Of a stretch of DNA of 64,000 nt, positions 1 through 10,712 are shown piece by piece. The first letter of the stretch is position 1. Each line of letters opens with the position of its first letter. Both the position numbers and the translations under genes were made by a program. Source of the DNA: Scalesia atractyloides (Eukaryota; Streptophyta; Magnoliopsida; Asterales; Asteraceae); assembly GCA_947069175.1 (NCBI GenBank), contig CAMTDV010000013.1, forward strand, positions 29,019,857-29,083,856. The letters are read 5' to 3'. The notes under the pieces were generated by a model, which worked only from the letters and a program-made list of their open reading frames with translations, made no database searches and was not told the origin of the DNA.

Positions 1-272
1 ATGTGAGTTTCTGGCCGACGCGAATAACCAAGGGGCGTTGCCGATGGCCCATTTGGGCGTCCCCGTCGCTAAGCCCAACTCTTGGTTTCCGTTTTCTTCA
101 TTTCCAATTCCCGATTGATCCCGTTTGCTCCCCGATGATTCGTAAAGCTCCCGAATAGCTCCTTAAACTCCGTTAGACCTGCAACACACAATTCTAATCA
201 AAATTAGGCCATTCGAAACCAAACGTCATGTAAAAATAATACGATTCATCACCAGTTTTCGACCACGCATCA
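1..272 (-). repeat. Athila-type LTR, partial (3' LTR of E1)
   Basis: Closely matches 18905-19193, including the LTR start, which on the minus strand reads TGATGCGTGGTC. It is cut by the window edge. The adjacent polypurine tract on its right shows that this is the 3' LTR of a minus-strand element whose 5' LTR is at 17835-19193. Confidence 0.85.
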
Positions 273-284
273 CATCCCACACTT
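273..284 (-). other. polypurine tract of E1
   Basis: On the minus strand AAGTGTGGGATG directly precedes the LTR start TGATGCG. This is the usual Athila-type plus-strand priming site, and it fixes the orientation of E1. Confidence 0.75.
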
Positions 285-699
285 GTCTTTTGCTTGCCCT
301 CAAGTAAATCTATATTTCACTTTTACGTGGGTCGAATAAAAGACACACTTCGCATTCTTAAAATCAAGTTAAGGTTTAATGCCATACCCGGTTCATAGTT
401 CTCACCATTTTTAAAATAACACATAAAATGGTTACCCAAGATTAAGCCGCCCTTGAAACTCACAAATCATACACACCCCTCACAATGTTCTCTCCACTCG
501 GTTTAAAAATTGGCTAATAGATAATGCATTAGCACTTTTTATGTAATCACTCAAACCGATTAGAAAACGTACCTGCATAGGCTTGCAACTCAATCATTCT
601 CCACTACCGAACACAAATACCAGGCACAAGTCAAACGGTCTTTAATGAATTGTAACTGGGCTAGGCTAAGGGTATGGAATAGGGTATTTTGAAAGTGGC
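285..699 (-). other. E1 3' untranslated region, left of E2
   Basis: Non-coding, AT-rich sequence between the polypurine tract and the E2 insertion. It continues at 3313 once E2 and one copy of the target duplication are removed. I see no gene in it. Confidence 0.6.
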
Positions 700-704
700 T
701 AAGG
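700..704. repeat. target site duplication of E2, left
   Basis: TAAGG lies directly before the LTR terminus TGTCACACC and is repeated exactly at 3308-3312. A 5-bp duplication is standard for LTR-element integration. Confidence 0.9.
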
Positions 705-1129
705 TGTCACACCCTGACCCGCAGCGGAATAAGAGTCGGGGCATAATTGGGTCATCACCAAAGCTCATGATGTTTACTAATATGTTTCATATTTATTAAA
801 TTCAAAATTACAACTTCAATATTCCAAACAAGTTCATACAATTACAAGGAAAAAGTAACTAACTAAACAATCTAAAGCCTAAACCGATTTATTCTTCTAA
901 GCCGTCCTATATGTTTCTTGCTGCAACTGGATCACCTGTATCATGTGTAAAAATGGGGGGTTTTGGGTCAACAAAAGTTGGCGAGTGAACCTTGTTAGAA
1001 AACATTTATTATTGATTTCTTGTTATATTTAATATGGAAAAATTGTGCAATAATCATATGTGAACAAACGTAAATAAACATACAATAACAAACCACCTTG
1101 CATGAGTATATGACATGAATGATAATGTA

Positions 1130-1320
1130 TATGTTGGCAACGTCACGTTCCGCTCATAGGTAATGGGGAACGAATGGCCTATGATGATGTATGTGCGATC
1201 AAGGCTCAATCAAACGGAGCCGGTCATATGTTGGCAACGCCACGTTCCGCTCATAGGTAATGGGGAACGGTTCCGCTCATAGGTAATGGGGAACAAACGG
1301 CCTATGATGATGTATGTACT
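1130..1320 (-). repeat. short tandem repeats inside the E2 LTR
   Basis: GTTCCGCTCATAGGTAATGG occurs three times, and flanking words such as GGCCTATGATGATGTATG occur twice. A hairpin word (GGCTC, 9-nt loop, GAGCC) at about 1205-1225 matches, on the opposite strand, the motif repeated at 13048-13960 in E3. Confidence 0.75.
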
Positions 1321-1800
1321 GAAAATGATAAATTTAATCTAAACATTAACCACACAAACAGTTGATACATATTGAATACACATTTGATCATGGATATGAT
1401 GGATGCACAAGTGTTTAAATGGAATAAATAATAAGACACATGATACACCCCAAAATGTGATTAAAACGGGGAATTTGTAGAGATTCACTCACATTGGGTG
1501 CGTTCGTTTGATGATGTCGAATGCGCACGAGTTTAAAGGGTTGATCGACGAGGAATAACTAACCTAAATAATAACGAAAAGGTACGGTAAATAAGTGGAT
1601 TTTATTAACAATTTTAATAGGGTTTTTAGATTTATTTTGTGAGTTTAAGGTCATTTTCTAACTTTAAAAATATTATTTTTAAGTATTTTTAATTGATTTT
1701 TAAATTAAATAAATAAATAAAAATAAAAAAATGTTGACTTTTTGGGTTGACCGTTGACCGTTGACTTTGACTGTTGACCGGTTCGGACTTTGTGTTTGTT

Positions 1801-1876
1801 TGCGCTGAGTGAGGTTCGAACTTGTGACCTCCCGTACGCGTGCACGCAGCTCTACCAACTGAGCTACGTGTCTAAC
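1801..1876 (-). repeat. tRNA-like module in the E2 LTR (A/B-box type)
   Basis: On the minus strand a good tRNA A-box (TAGCTCAGTTGGTAGAGC) is followed about 32 nt later by a B-box-like AGTTCGAACCT. The D-arm can pair (GCTC/GAGC). The acceptor and T stems do not pair properly, so it is not a functional tRNA gene. It corresponds to the module at 9542-9617 in the E3 LTR. Confidence 0.7.
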
Positions 1877-1969
1877 CCGAAATATTCTATGTTTTAATTT
1901 ATATATATACTAATTAAATGTTTAATTTATTTGGTTTTATATTAAAGGAATTTAAATGGTTGAACCGGT

Positions 1970-2055
1970 TGCAGGGAAACCAGATCGAACTCGGGTCCCT
2001 TGGTTTGTAAGCGCACAGCCCAACCAGTTGGGCTGTGTGTTTTATCTGTTAAACT
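1970..2055 (-). repeat. tRNA-like module in the E2 LTR
   Basis: Minus strand: a hairpin ACACAGCCCAAC / GTTGGGCTGTG followed by GAGTTCGATCTG. It differs from the AGTCC/GGACT stem of sister modules on both arms (AGCCC/GGGCT), which is a compensatory change. Confidence 0.65.
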
Positions 2056-2134
2056 TATAGATTATATTAATCTTAAAAATATCCTGGGTCCTACTCTGAT
2101 TCAGTAACAAAAAAAATGGTTTTAATTCGGAAAG

Positions 2135-2214
2135 CCGGTGCGTTTGTAAGATTCGAACTCGTGACGTGCGCTATGTGTTTGCACACAGTTCACCGCTGGA
2201 CTGTGTGTCTAACC
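2135..2214 (-). repeat. tRNA-like module in the E2 LTR
   Basis: Minus strand: GTTAGACACACAGTCCAGCG, the returning arm (T)GAACTGTGT, then CGAGTTCGAATC. It is the same layout as 9036-9119 in E3. Confidence 0.65.
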
Positions 2215-3049
2215 TGATTTAATATCCAATTTATATTATACTTATACACAACGTCGACTTCGTCTTCTTCATTCAAAGACACAGAACAACGATTATTCGA
2301 CTGTTCTTGTTTAATTCGATTAACGGACATATAAATGATTAAAATGTAATGGATAAAGAAGGTTTTAGGAATGAATGTACCGGAAAGATGATTTTCTCAG
2401 AACTCCGGCAAAGGTCGTCGGCTCTGTTTTGTGAATTCCGTCTGATCGGATGAATTTACAGTTTTGATCAATTAGTTGCGAAATTAAGTTACTAAATTAT
2501 CAGAGGGTTTAGATGTTTGTACCGATTCACAGCGTGTTTTCGGAAATGTCCAGAGATTTTTCCGGCGAGTGCTGAATATCCGGTAACATCGTCTGGGACC
2601 GATTCTGATTGAAGGATTTGAGTTAGTAAAAGTCTAACAATGGATTGAAAATGAAAGAATCGAGAAAATTACCGATTTGATGAATGTCACGGTTTTCCGG
2701 CGAAAGTCCGGCGATATCAGATAACGTTTCCAACGAACAGAAATTAGAGCGAAAGTGAAATTGAGGGTTCTGTGAGTGTTTCCGAATTATGAGACAATGA
2801 TATTGTTAGTGTAAATCAGGAAGTAAATGATTTCGGTTTTCAACTCCCAAAATCATATGAACCGAGGCAATGAAGACCGAATTGATTAAGAACGTGGGTT
2901 GTAATGGATTTATCGGTTATAATCAGTAATTAGCGATCACTCAAACGTCTCTGGATGGTTGAAAGCCGATGATCGGTTTCAGTTTTGGCGCAACAGATGA
3001 ATTTACGGGAAACTTAAGTTTTATTTGTTTCCTTGTTTACACAAAAGAA

Positions 3050-3123
3050 CTAAGTGGCGGAGTGGTTAAGTTGTGTGTTGGTTGTGTCTTCCGACTGACC
3101 CGGGTTCGAAACCGGCAGCCTAT
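3050..3123 (+). repeat. tRNA-like module, antisense to the E2 LTR
   Basis: AGTGGCGGAGTGGTTAAG resembles a leucine/serine-type tRNA A-box, and GGGTTCGAAACC is a perfect B-box about 45 nt later. The T-arm CCGG/CCGG can pair. The equivalent sits at 8263-8342 in E3. The position relative to the LTR start is conserved. Confidence 0.65.
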
Positions 3124-3307
3124 TTTCATTTTTATTTACTTTATTTTTACTTTTTAACAATTTTAGTTTCCATATTCTAAAATGTTTATTAGTTATGTAT
3201 TGTTTAAAATTAAAATGAGCACTAAATAAGCAACGAAAATTTGAAACTGACTATTCGATTAATAAACGAAGCGGGTTTTGAAAACCCGTTTTTCGACGGA
3301 TGTTACA

Positions 3308-3312
3308 TAAGG
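3308..3312. repeat. target site duplication of E2, right
   Basis: TAAGG, identical to 700-704. Confidence 0.9.
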
Positions 3313-4029
3313 TGATGAAAACTCGATATTTTTGTTACATACACAATTACTCTAAAAATGACTACTACAAATAAACAAACTAAGAGGCAAAGAATTTCGC
3401 CTTTTATTCAACAACTCGCAACACGTATTTTTGTGCTTTTCTCAACGATTTTTCTCTTATTTTTGTCATATTTTCTGGGTTTTTTTCTTTTCTTTTTTAT
3501 ACATATGACTAAACCTAAAATCGAATTTTCAACACAAGGGTTAAAAAATAAAAGGCTACACAGTCAGAGGCTAAATGGGTTGGTCAAACGAAAGGTTTAG
3601 GCTCAATGTTGGCGACTAAGGGATTGCTTTCAGGTAAGGATATATAAATGGTGTAAAAAGGAAAAGCTTTACCTAATTCCTTAATCATTCTTGTGCTTGT
3701 ATTCGGTCTATTGCCTCAAACGCATCAAAAGTTGCAAGTTCTACATTACACGACTAAAGGTCCACTCAAACAAAGAAATATATGCATATATGATGTATAA
3801 AAGTGGCTCAAAATCTCACGTACAACGGTTATGGTATGCGATATGTATAAAACGCAAGTTTCTTAGGCGGATTATTCCCAAAAACCATCCGCTAAATACC
3901 CGTCATGTTATTAATTTGAACTTGACCATGACAAGAGACCACATGAGTTGTGCCATCCCTCATTAACTTAGTTACTTATTCTTTTTAGATTGCTTCAAAC
4001 AAAGACATTTTGAAAGATTTTTGAAATTT

Positions 4030-4073
4030 CCCCCATCCCCACGCTTGATTTCAACATTATCCTCAATGTGTAG
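4030..4073 (-). repeat. internal polypurine-like unit 1 (E1)
   Basis: Minus strand: ACATTGAGGATAATGTTG followed by CAAGCGTGGGGATGGGGG. It is the same arrangement as unit 2, about 80 bp away, with the hairpin partly decayed. Confidence 0.6.
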
Positions 4074-4110
4074 TGTTTAAATGAATGGCTCAAAATCGAA
4101 AAACTTTTCT

Positions 4111-4153
4111 CTCCATCCCCACACTTGAGGACAACATTGTCCTCAATGTGTAG
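4111..4153 (-). repeat. internal polypurine-like unit 2 (E1)
   Basis: A perfect 10-bp inverted repeat TTGAGGACAA / TTGTCCTCAA with a 2-nt loop overlaps, on the minus strand, AAGTGTGGGGATGGAG. It resembles the true polypurine tract at 273-284. Comparable units occur in E7 near 41960 and at 55200. Confidence 0.65.
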
Positions 4154-4840
4154 GAATAAAGATTTTAAAATGCACAAGGGATGTGACACGGCTAACCTTC
4201 CCAAAATTTCACCACGGAAAATAAAATACAAAATACAATACACTTATTACTAACTAAAAATCAAAGCTAAAAAGAAACGTATGCACCTGGTTTTCGCTCA
4301 TTCCTCGTATGCTCTTCATTCTTCAACAAAAATGGTCATCTCGCAAACATAATGTACCTACAAATCTCAACCATCGTGTAGAAGCAAGCTTCTCACAACC
4401 ATCAAAACTTGTTAGTTACCTAGTTCTACCATTTTATAAAGAATTTACCAAACCATAATTTAATTCAACTTTAACTTTGTGGAAAAACATTTTACAACAA
4501 CAACAAACCTAACTCATTTTTGTAGGAATCACGGTTGTATTTAGCGCATGTAACAAGCCCTTTAAACCTCCCGATAGCTCGAAAGGACGAGGAAGGTCTC
4601 GTGAGGGTTATATAGGGAACACACCCACAAAGTTCATTTAACTAGTAAGCAACAATACAAAAGGCAGAAAATACGAGAAAACTAAGAATAAACGAAACAA
4701 AATAACTAAAAATAATATACAACTACAAATAACATACCACCTCATGGTGGTCGAACGAAGTGTTTGTTGCCCACGAACTCTTCCACATCACCAACCGGTG
4801 ACTCATACCATCTATTTCCAAACGGGCCAAACCTCCTTAA

Positions 4841-5440
4841 TTATTCCTCTGCCTTCTTCTCTTGAGGTGACTTCTTCACCTTCTTCTTCTTGACCGGTTT
4901 CTTTTTCGATTCTCCAAACCTACCAACCATAGCACATATCTTTTTGTTCGGATTCATGTCCACTTTAAGACACTTACCTCACCGAGCAGGTTAGTAAATT
5001 TAGGAAAAACATTCAAATTTAGTTCCCAGTCCCCAAATTTCATGCTTACCGTTCCCGTTGCACAATTTATTATGGCATCAGCAGTTGCCAGGAACGGTCT
5101 ACCCAATATGACTATCGGTTGTGTATCCTTAACACACCCCAACATAGTCAACTACCGAAAAGTCAACTGGGTAATAGCAATCTTCAACCTTCACTATCAC
5201 ACCTTCCACCATCCCCCTTGGATGCGTGGGAGTTTGATCGGCCAACACCACGGGGGTGTCAAACTTTTTCAAAGGACCGAAATCATATTGGTCGTATAGA
5301 CTCCCAGGCAAGATACTTACACAAGCTCCAAGATCTAGGAGCGCCCTCTTAATTTTAAATTTACCAATTTGGATTGGAATCAAGGGTCTCCCGGATCTTG
5401 AGATTTTTGGGGAGGGCACTCGATAAAACGACACTGACAT
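4841..5440 (-). pseudogene. E1 protease region with a basic tail, degenerate
   Basis: Retroviral-type aspartic protease fold of an Athila-like polyprotein. Near 5330 the active-site segment reads LLDLGACVSILPGSLYD, where the family normally has D-(L/T)-G-A-S. Near 5100 the second conserved segment PIVILGRPFLATADAIIN is clear. A frameshift near 4970 separates this from a lysine-rich C-terminal stretch (KKKPVKKKKVKK) that ends at a stop at 4841. No reverse transcriptase follows on the minus strand, where an autonomous element would have it. The element is therefore either a non-autonomous gag-protease form or a deletion product. Confidence 0.8.
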
Positions 5441-5477
5441 GAGATATTAAATCAACCGGTTTAGGTAGTTTGTTGTG

Positions 5478-8080
5478 TCATTTTTTGGTGCTTAACTCCT
5501 TCAAACATTCGACACGAGCAGGAACCTTTAGTATGGCATCAAGCAATGGTAAATTGATTTTTGCTTGTTTAAAATTTTCCCACCTCTCGTCCTTTGGTGG
5601 GGTTTGTTTTTTCATTATTGATGTCGTAACTCGTTTTAATAGAGCCAACGGATATGGGATGGTATCAAACTCTACACCCATATCATTGGCCCTAGCATGT
5701 AAATCAATTAAACAATTTTCACAAAAATACTTTTTAAATTTTTCTTTTTCTATTTTTTATTGTGAAATTGTTTCCTACCCGTTCGCATTCGTCATTAAAA
5801 TCCTCCACTACACCATCAACAACTTGTGATAGTGGAGTGCCCTCAACACTATAAACCTCATCACTGGAAGAAGACTTACCACACTAATGTGCACATTTCT
5901 CACATTGTTCGTGCTTTTTGATGCTTCGGGTTTACCATAGTGTCGCTTGGAAGTCTTCCACCGCTTCCTTTGAGTCGGGCCATTCTTCCGCAAGTTGACC
6001 CACTTGCTTCTCCAATGCCTTGTGCGACTTGTCTCGCACTTCAAACTCCTTATTCATCTCCATATTGATCTCCTAATTTGAATCTCTAATAGCATTCATG
6101 ATCACATCAAGTTTGGAGTTTAACGGTCATCACCACCCGATTGAGAATTCGAATTACCACCACCATGTCCACCTTGGTTATAACCCTTTTGATAGTTGTT
6201 GTCATCACGGTTGTTGTATCCTTGGTTACTTCCTTGGTTGTAGTTGGACCATTGGTAACCCCCTTGGTTACCACTTTGGCGGTTTTAAAATGACGATCCA
6301 CTTTGGTTACCCGACTGAAAATTCGGGTTCATTTGACTCGGGGCATCACCATACCTAAGTTAGGATGGTTCCTCAAACCCGGGTGATAAGTGTTGGAGTT
6401 CATATCATATTGCTTCCGCTCCCAAACACTTGATTCACCTCCTCGATAGCTTGTGCCTTATTAACTTAGCACTCCTCGGTCCGATGACCACTGTCCTCAC
6501 AATCCTCACACACACCGCAAACTAAACCGCCCCAACATCCTTCTTCTTCATACGGCCAACTCCCGTTCCAAAGTAGCAATTCGATCCTTAGCACTTGAAT
6601 CAAGGTCGGGAAGAGATCGGGAAATGGGATGCTTTTAGATCGGTCCGACATAGCGACCGCTTTGGACTTCTTACTCATCCTTTCCAAAATATCCCAATCG
6701 TCTTCCTCATGATTATTCAACAAAGTTCCATTACTTGCTGATTGCAAATACTTGTGATCATCGGCATCCAACCCCCTTACAAAGCACTTCAGTAATTCCC
6801 ATCTCTAAATTTGATGATGAGGGCACTTTCTAACCAATTCTTTGAAACGTGTTAATGCCTCATGTAATAATTCCCCAGTAATTGTCTAAATGACCGAATC
6901 TCATCTCTCGCATCGTCAGTGTTCGCTATGAATAATATTCATCAAAGAAACACTTGTTGCATTTCAGCCCAAGTGTGAATACTATTTGCTGGAAGTGTGA
7001 GAAACCACTGTTTAGCTTTGTCTTTCAAGGAAAATTGAAACAACCAGAACTTCACCTCTTCTAGCGCAAAATCATGACCTCAATAGTGCCACATACGGCC
7101 GAGAACTCTGCAAAATGCGTGTACGGCTCGTCATTCATCCTACCATTGAAGTGGGGTAGGATATTGATGTAATTAGGCTTACAATCAAAAGCCCTTCTTC
7201 CACGAGGTGTAGGAACAATGGGTGAGTCATTTTCAGTGACCACCGGTCTAAATTGACCATTTACACCTCACGGAGCTTGTTGATGCAATTGACGTCCTGG
7301 ACCATTGACCTCTTGATTCACCAGCCTATTGTTGCCCCTTCAATCACCACCCCTTTCTCCACCTTGATTTCCACCGCCCATGAATTGTGGAATCAGGTTT
7401 TAGTCGACATTTTGATTGTAATTATAATTCTGTCATTCCGGTTCCTTTTGTTGTTTCGTGGTTGACGGTTGTTATTGTAATCGTAACCATAACCTTTGGG
7501 TTGTTCCCCACAAAATTGGCATTTTGATAGCCAAAATCTTCATACTCAAATCCCCGAGCATTATAGAAATTCCCTACATTATTATCTCCCCATTCATCCT
7601 CTACGACCCGTTCATTATTATTCCCTCCATCGTCTGAGTATTCTGAATGAACACTCGCATGTTCCAGTGATTGATAACCGGAACACTATATGGTGCATCG
7701 TCGGGAATATTATTTCTCAAATCATCAAGATTAAGAAATTGGGCTTCATTCGTGGGAGTGCCACAATTCTAGTTAACTCCATGGTTGGCGTTAACATTTC
7801 GGTTGTTGAGGTTGTGTGGTAATGGGTTTTGTCGTTTAGGTTTTGGGGAGGAGGTGTGGGTGTACGTTGGCTATTGTGTTTTTTTGGGTTACGAGTTTGG
7901 AATGGTGGTGTTGGTGGTCTCGAGTTGTTGCCACTCCCCGATTGATGGTTTTGGGCGTTTGTCTTGGGCTTGGTAATCATGATATTTGTGTTGGTTGTTG
8001 GTTGGTTAGAGTTTTGGGATCCATTGGAATAGGTCCAATGGATGGTGTAGGTAGTGAGTTGGTGTTGGTTGGATTAGAAA
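5478..8080 (-). pseudogene. E1 gag region, degenerate
   Basis: Capsid/nucleocapsid region of an Athila-type gag, broken by many stops and frameshifts. The clearest segment, around 7080-7230, reads PNYINILPHFNGRMNDEPYT, the usual 'LLP.F.G...E.PY.H...F' signature of this gag. Upstream on the plus strand (downstream in gag), 6100-6400 holds the Asn/Gln/Gly-rich tail ending near NTYHPGLRNHPNL. The gag N-terminus is cut off at 8080 by the E3 insertion. An eroded second copy of the whole segment lies at 15300-17640. Confidence 0.75.
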
Positions 8081-8262
8081 TGTAACATCCGTCAAAAACG
8101 GATTTACCAAACCCGCTCCGTTTATCAACCGAACAGTCAGTTAAAATTTTCGTTGTGAATTAATGCCCAAAATAATTTTAAACGATACATAATCAATTAT
8201 TATACGGATTATATAAGTTGTTTTTGAAAAACTGTTGAAAATCGCAAAATAAAAATATTTTG

Positions 8263-8342
8263 GTTCTGCCGGTTTCGAACCCGGGTTAGTAACCGGTTCA
8301 CAAACAAACTTAACACACGCGCACAAACCCTGCGCCACTGAT
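8263..8342 (-). repeat. tRNA-like module, antisense to the E3 LTR
   Basis: Minus strand: CAGTGGCGCAGGG (A-box-like) and a perfect B-box GGGTTCGAAACC. It matches the antisense module at 3050-3123 of E2 in relative position and orientation. Confidence 0.65.
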
Positions 8343-9035
8343 GTTCCTTGTGAAATATTGAAATCATTTAATTCATATCATGACTTTCTGAATTCAAAAC
8401 CGGCGCCCAAAAGTTCATCGTCGAAAATCCCGGCAATCTCGCAAGTTTTAACGACATCTTCCGTTACAAGGTAAACATTTACTAAGACATCGGTTATAAC
8501 CGACGTCTGGGTCCGCGACCAAAGTTATAACCGCCGGAGTTTTTATAACCGACGAATCCAGTCGGAAATCAGACCAAGTTCATCGATAATTTGCCCTATA
8601 AAAACCACCTCGAACCTCTGCAAACATTTTCGCTCAAAACCACACCCTTTCTTGGCGAAACTCACTCGCCGAATATCTCTGCTCATCACCGGAAAACCGG
8701 GTTCTCCATTTCCGAGCCTTATTGAACCCCCTAAGCTTATACCGAAGTCAGCCATACCTTTTTCAAACTTTCTGGAGACTCGCTACTGCAAGACACCTGA
8801 CGCCGAGCCTATTGCTGTCGCCGGAGTTCTGCCGAAAACAGAGGAAGCTAGTCGGTATACCTCACGCCTAATTTTCCTTTCTGTTTACTTTTATCTCATC
8901 GTTAATTAACCTAAAACGCTAAAGAAACCTGAATAAAAACTCGAACCAGTCAGACATCATCTCTGGTTAAAACTCAACAAAGAAGACGATGTTACGGTAG
9001 TATATAAGTATAATTTAAATCAAGAAATAACTCGG

Positions 9036-9119
9036 GTTAGACACACAGTCCAGCGGTGGACTGTGTGCACAATAAACACACAAAGGTCTCGAGTTCGAAT
9101 CCTGTTCCACACACCCTGC
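9036..9119 (+). repeat. tRNA-like module 1 in the E3 LTR
   Basis: A 10-bp hairpin ACACAGTCCA / TGGACTGTGT with loop GCGG at 9043-9066 stands where a tRNA D-arm would be. GAGTTCGAATCC, a B-box-like word, follows about 25 nt downstream. Confidence 0.7.
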
Positions 9120-9205
9120 GTAAATAAAAATGTTCTTTTTTGTTAATTGAACCGGATTCATTTTATATATATGTTAAGTATATTAATAATCGGAAAAATA
9201 ACCAA

Positions 9206-9285
9206 GTTAGACACACAGTCCAGTGGTGGACTGTGTGTATGTTTAATCAAAGTGCACGAGTTCGAGTCCGGTCTTCTGCATCGAC
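9206..9285 (+). repeat. tRNA-like module 2 in the E3 LTR
   Basis: The same 10-bp hairpin at 9213-9236 (loop GTGG), then GAGTTCGAGTCC. It is spaced 170 bp after module 1. Confidence 0.7.
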
Positions 9286-9373
9286 CCGGACAATTATTAA
9301 GCTTTTTAAATAAGTCAGAAATGAAAATAATTAATTTGTGTTTAAGTATAATAAAAATCAGTTAAGTTAACAA

Positions 9374-9450
9374 GTTGTACACACAGTCCAGCGGTGGACT
9401 GTGTGGTATCATAACCCACAGGTCCCGGGTTCGAGACCTGGGGAGCGCAC
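9374..9450 (+). repeat. tRNA-like module 3 in the E3 LTR
   Basis: Hairpin at 9381-9404 identical to module 1, then the best T-arm of the set: CCCGGG / CCTGGG around TTCGAGA, with five of six positions Watson-Crick and one wobble. It is 168 bp after module 2. Confidence 0.7.
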
Positions 9451-9541
9451 CGTCCGAATTCAATTAAATTGTTTTTAAATAAAAGGATTTTCTGTTTAAA
9501 TTAATTAATATATAAATATAATTAAAAACGGATATATGACG

Positions 9542-9617
9542 GTTAGACACGTAGCTCATTGGTAAAGCTGCGTGCACGCGTACGGGAGGTCTCGGGTTCG
9601 AGCCTCACCCAGCGCAC
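9542..9617 (+). repeat. tRNA-like module 4 in the E3 LTR
   Basis: CACGTAGCT / AGCTGCGTG pairs at eight of nine positions around an A-box-like TAGCTCATTGG. GGGTTCGAGCCT follows. It is 168 bp after module 3, so the four modules have regular spacing. Confidence 0.7.
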
Positions 9618-10699
9618 TTATATACACGATTCGAACCGGTCAACGGTCATCAACGGTCAAAGTCAAAGTCAACGTCAGAAAAAGTCAAATTTTTTTATTA
9701 TTTTTATTTAATTATTTTAATTAAAAATCAATTAAAAATACTTAAAAATAACATTTTTAAGGTTAGAAAATAGCCTTAAACTCACAAAAATACACCCAAC
9801 AATCCTACTAAAATGGATTAATAAAATCCGTTTACTTACCAAACCATAATACGATTTATTTAGTTAATCTCACTCGGGGTTAAAACCACTTCGCGTGCAT
9901 TCAACATCATCAACCGAACGCACCCACTGTGAGTGAATCTTACAACTCCCCCTTTTAATTACACGTTTTGGGGTGTGTCATGTGTCTCAAATAATTAACT
10001 CATTTATTTAAATTTGTGCCATACCATATCATGACCTAAACTTAGATTGTTTATATTGTTGTGATTACTTATTTCATTTCGTCAAATTATATGAAATTCA
10101 TTCATTAAGCCCATCAGTTCCTCGTGGGAGACGAGTTGAACAACGCGTGCCTCAAAACCAATTCATTATTGTTCATGTGTGTATCATTGAGTTTATATTG
10201 TTTGTAGTTGTGTCATTCAGATTATCATGTTTATGCAATTCATTCATTAGGCCCATCAGTTCCTCGTGAGAGACGAGTTGAGCAACGCGTGCCTCTAAAT
10301 GTTCCATTATTGTTCATGTGTGCTTTATTAATATCTTATGATTGTTGAATAAGTTTACATCTATTTTTACGCATGTTTGGTTGTGCACATATTTCATAAT
10401 CAATTTAAATAAACTTGTTCAAATGTTTTCCATAGGATTCACTCGCTAACTTTATGTTGATCCAAAACCTTTTTACACATGATACAGGTGAACAGGTTGA
10501 AGCAAAGAAAACATAGGAAATGCCTTAGAAGAGAATAAAGAAGCTTAGATTGATAGTGAGAACATGTTGTAATATTTATTGTAAATTTCCATTAAATTGT
10601 ATTAAATGAATATGAAACGCATAATAAATGTCATGAGCTTTGATGATAACCCAATCATGCCCCGATCACCTTTTCCGCTGCGGGTCGGGTGTGACAGAT

Positions 10700-10712
10700 T
10701 GGTATCAGAGCC
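10700..10712 (+). other. primer binding site of E3 (initiator tRNA-Met type)
   Basis: TGGTATCAGAGCC begins 3 nt after the LTR end. It is complementary to the 3' end of plant initiator tRNA-Met, the primer of most Tekay and SIRE elements. Confidence 0.92.

Larger units (their letters stand above)
705..3307 (-). mobile_element. solo LTR (E2), Tekay-like family shared with E3
   Basis: A 2603-bp LTR. Read on the minus strand it starts TGTAACATCCGTCG and ends GGGTGTGACA, the same termini as the E3 LTR at 8081-10696. It has perfect 5-bp duplications (TAAGG) and no internal sequence, so it is a solo LTR left by LTR-LTR recombination. It holds three sense tRNA-like modules and one antisense module. 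It also has a local repeat near 1130-1320 built on GTTCCGCTCATAGGTAATGG and one copy of the GGCTC...GAGCC motif that E3 carries in tandem. The short ORFs inside it look like chance. Confidence 0.92.
3313..4840 (-). other. E1 3' untranslated region
   Basis: The non-coding region of E1 between the protease region and the 3' LTR. Short ORFs on either strand show no recognisable motif and have AT-rich, simple composition. It contains two polypurine-like hairpin units (next entries). Confidence 0.6.
8081..10696 (+). repeat. 5' LTR of E3 (Tekay-like family)
   Basis: A 2616-bp LTR from TGTAACATCCGTCAAA to GGTCGGGTGTGACA, immediately followed by an iMet-type PBS. It is a diverged relative of the E2 solo LTR. 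It carries one antisense and four sense tRNA-like modules, and two copies of a block at about 10100 and 10245 containing CCCATCAGTTCCTCGTG. It is inserted at 8080/8081 in the E1 gag. The duplication at its far end cannot be verified because that end is eroded. Confidence 0.9.

Noticed and set aside
3358..3600. Small plus-strand ORF with hydrophobic segment
   Set aside because: Lies in the E1 3' untranslated region. The hydrophobicity comes from T-rich sequence, and there is no promoter or homologue I recognise.
8263..9617. Functional tRNA genes
   Set aside because: A/B-box-like words are present, but acceptor stems fail to pair and T-arms are mostly broken.
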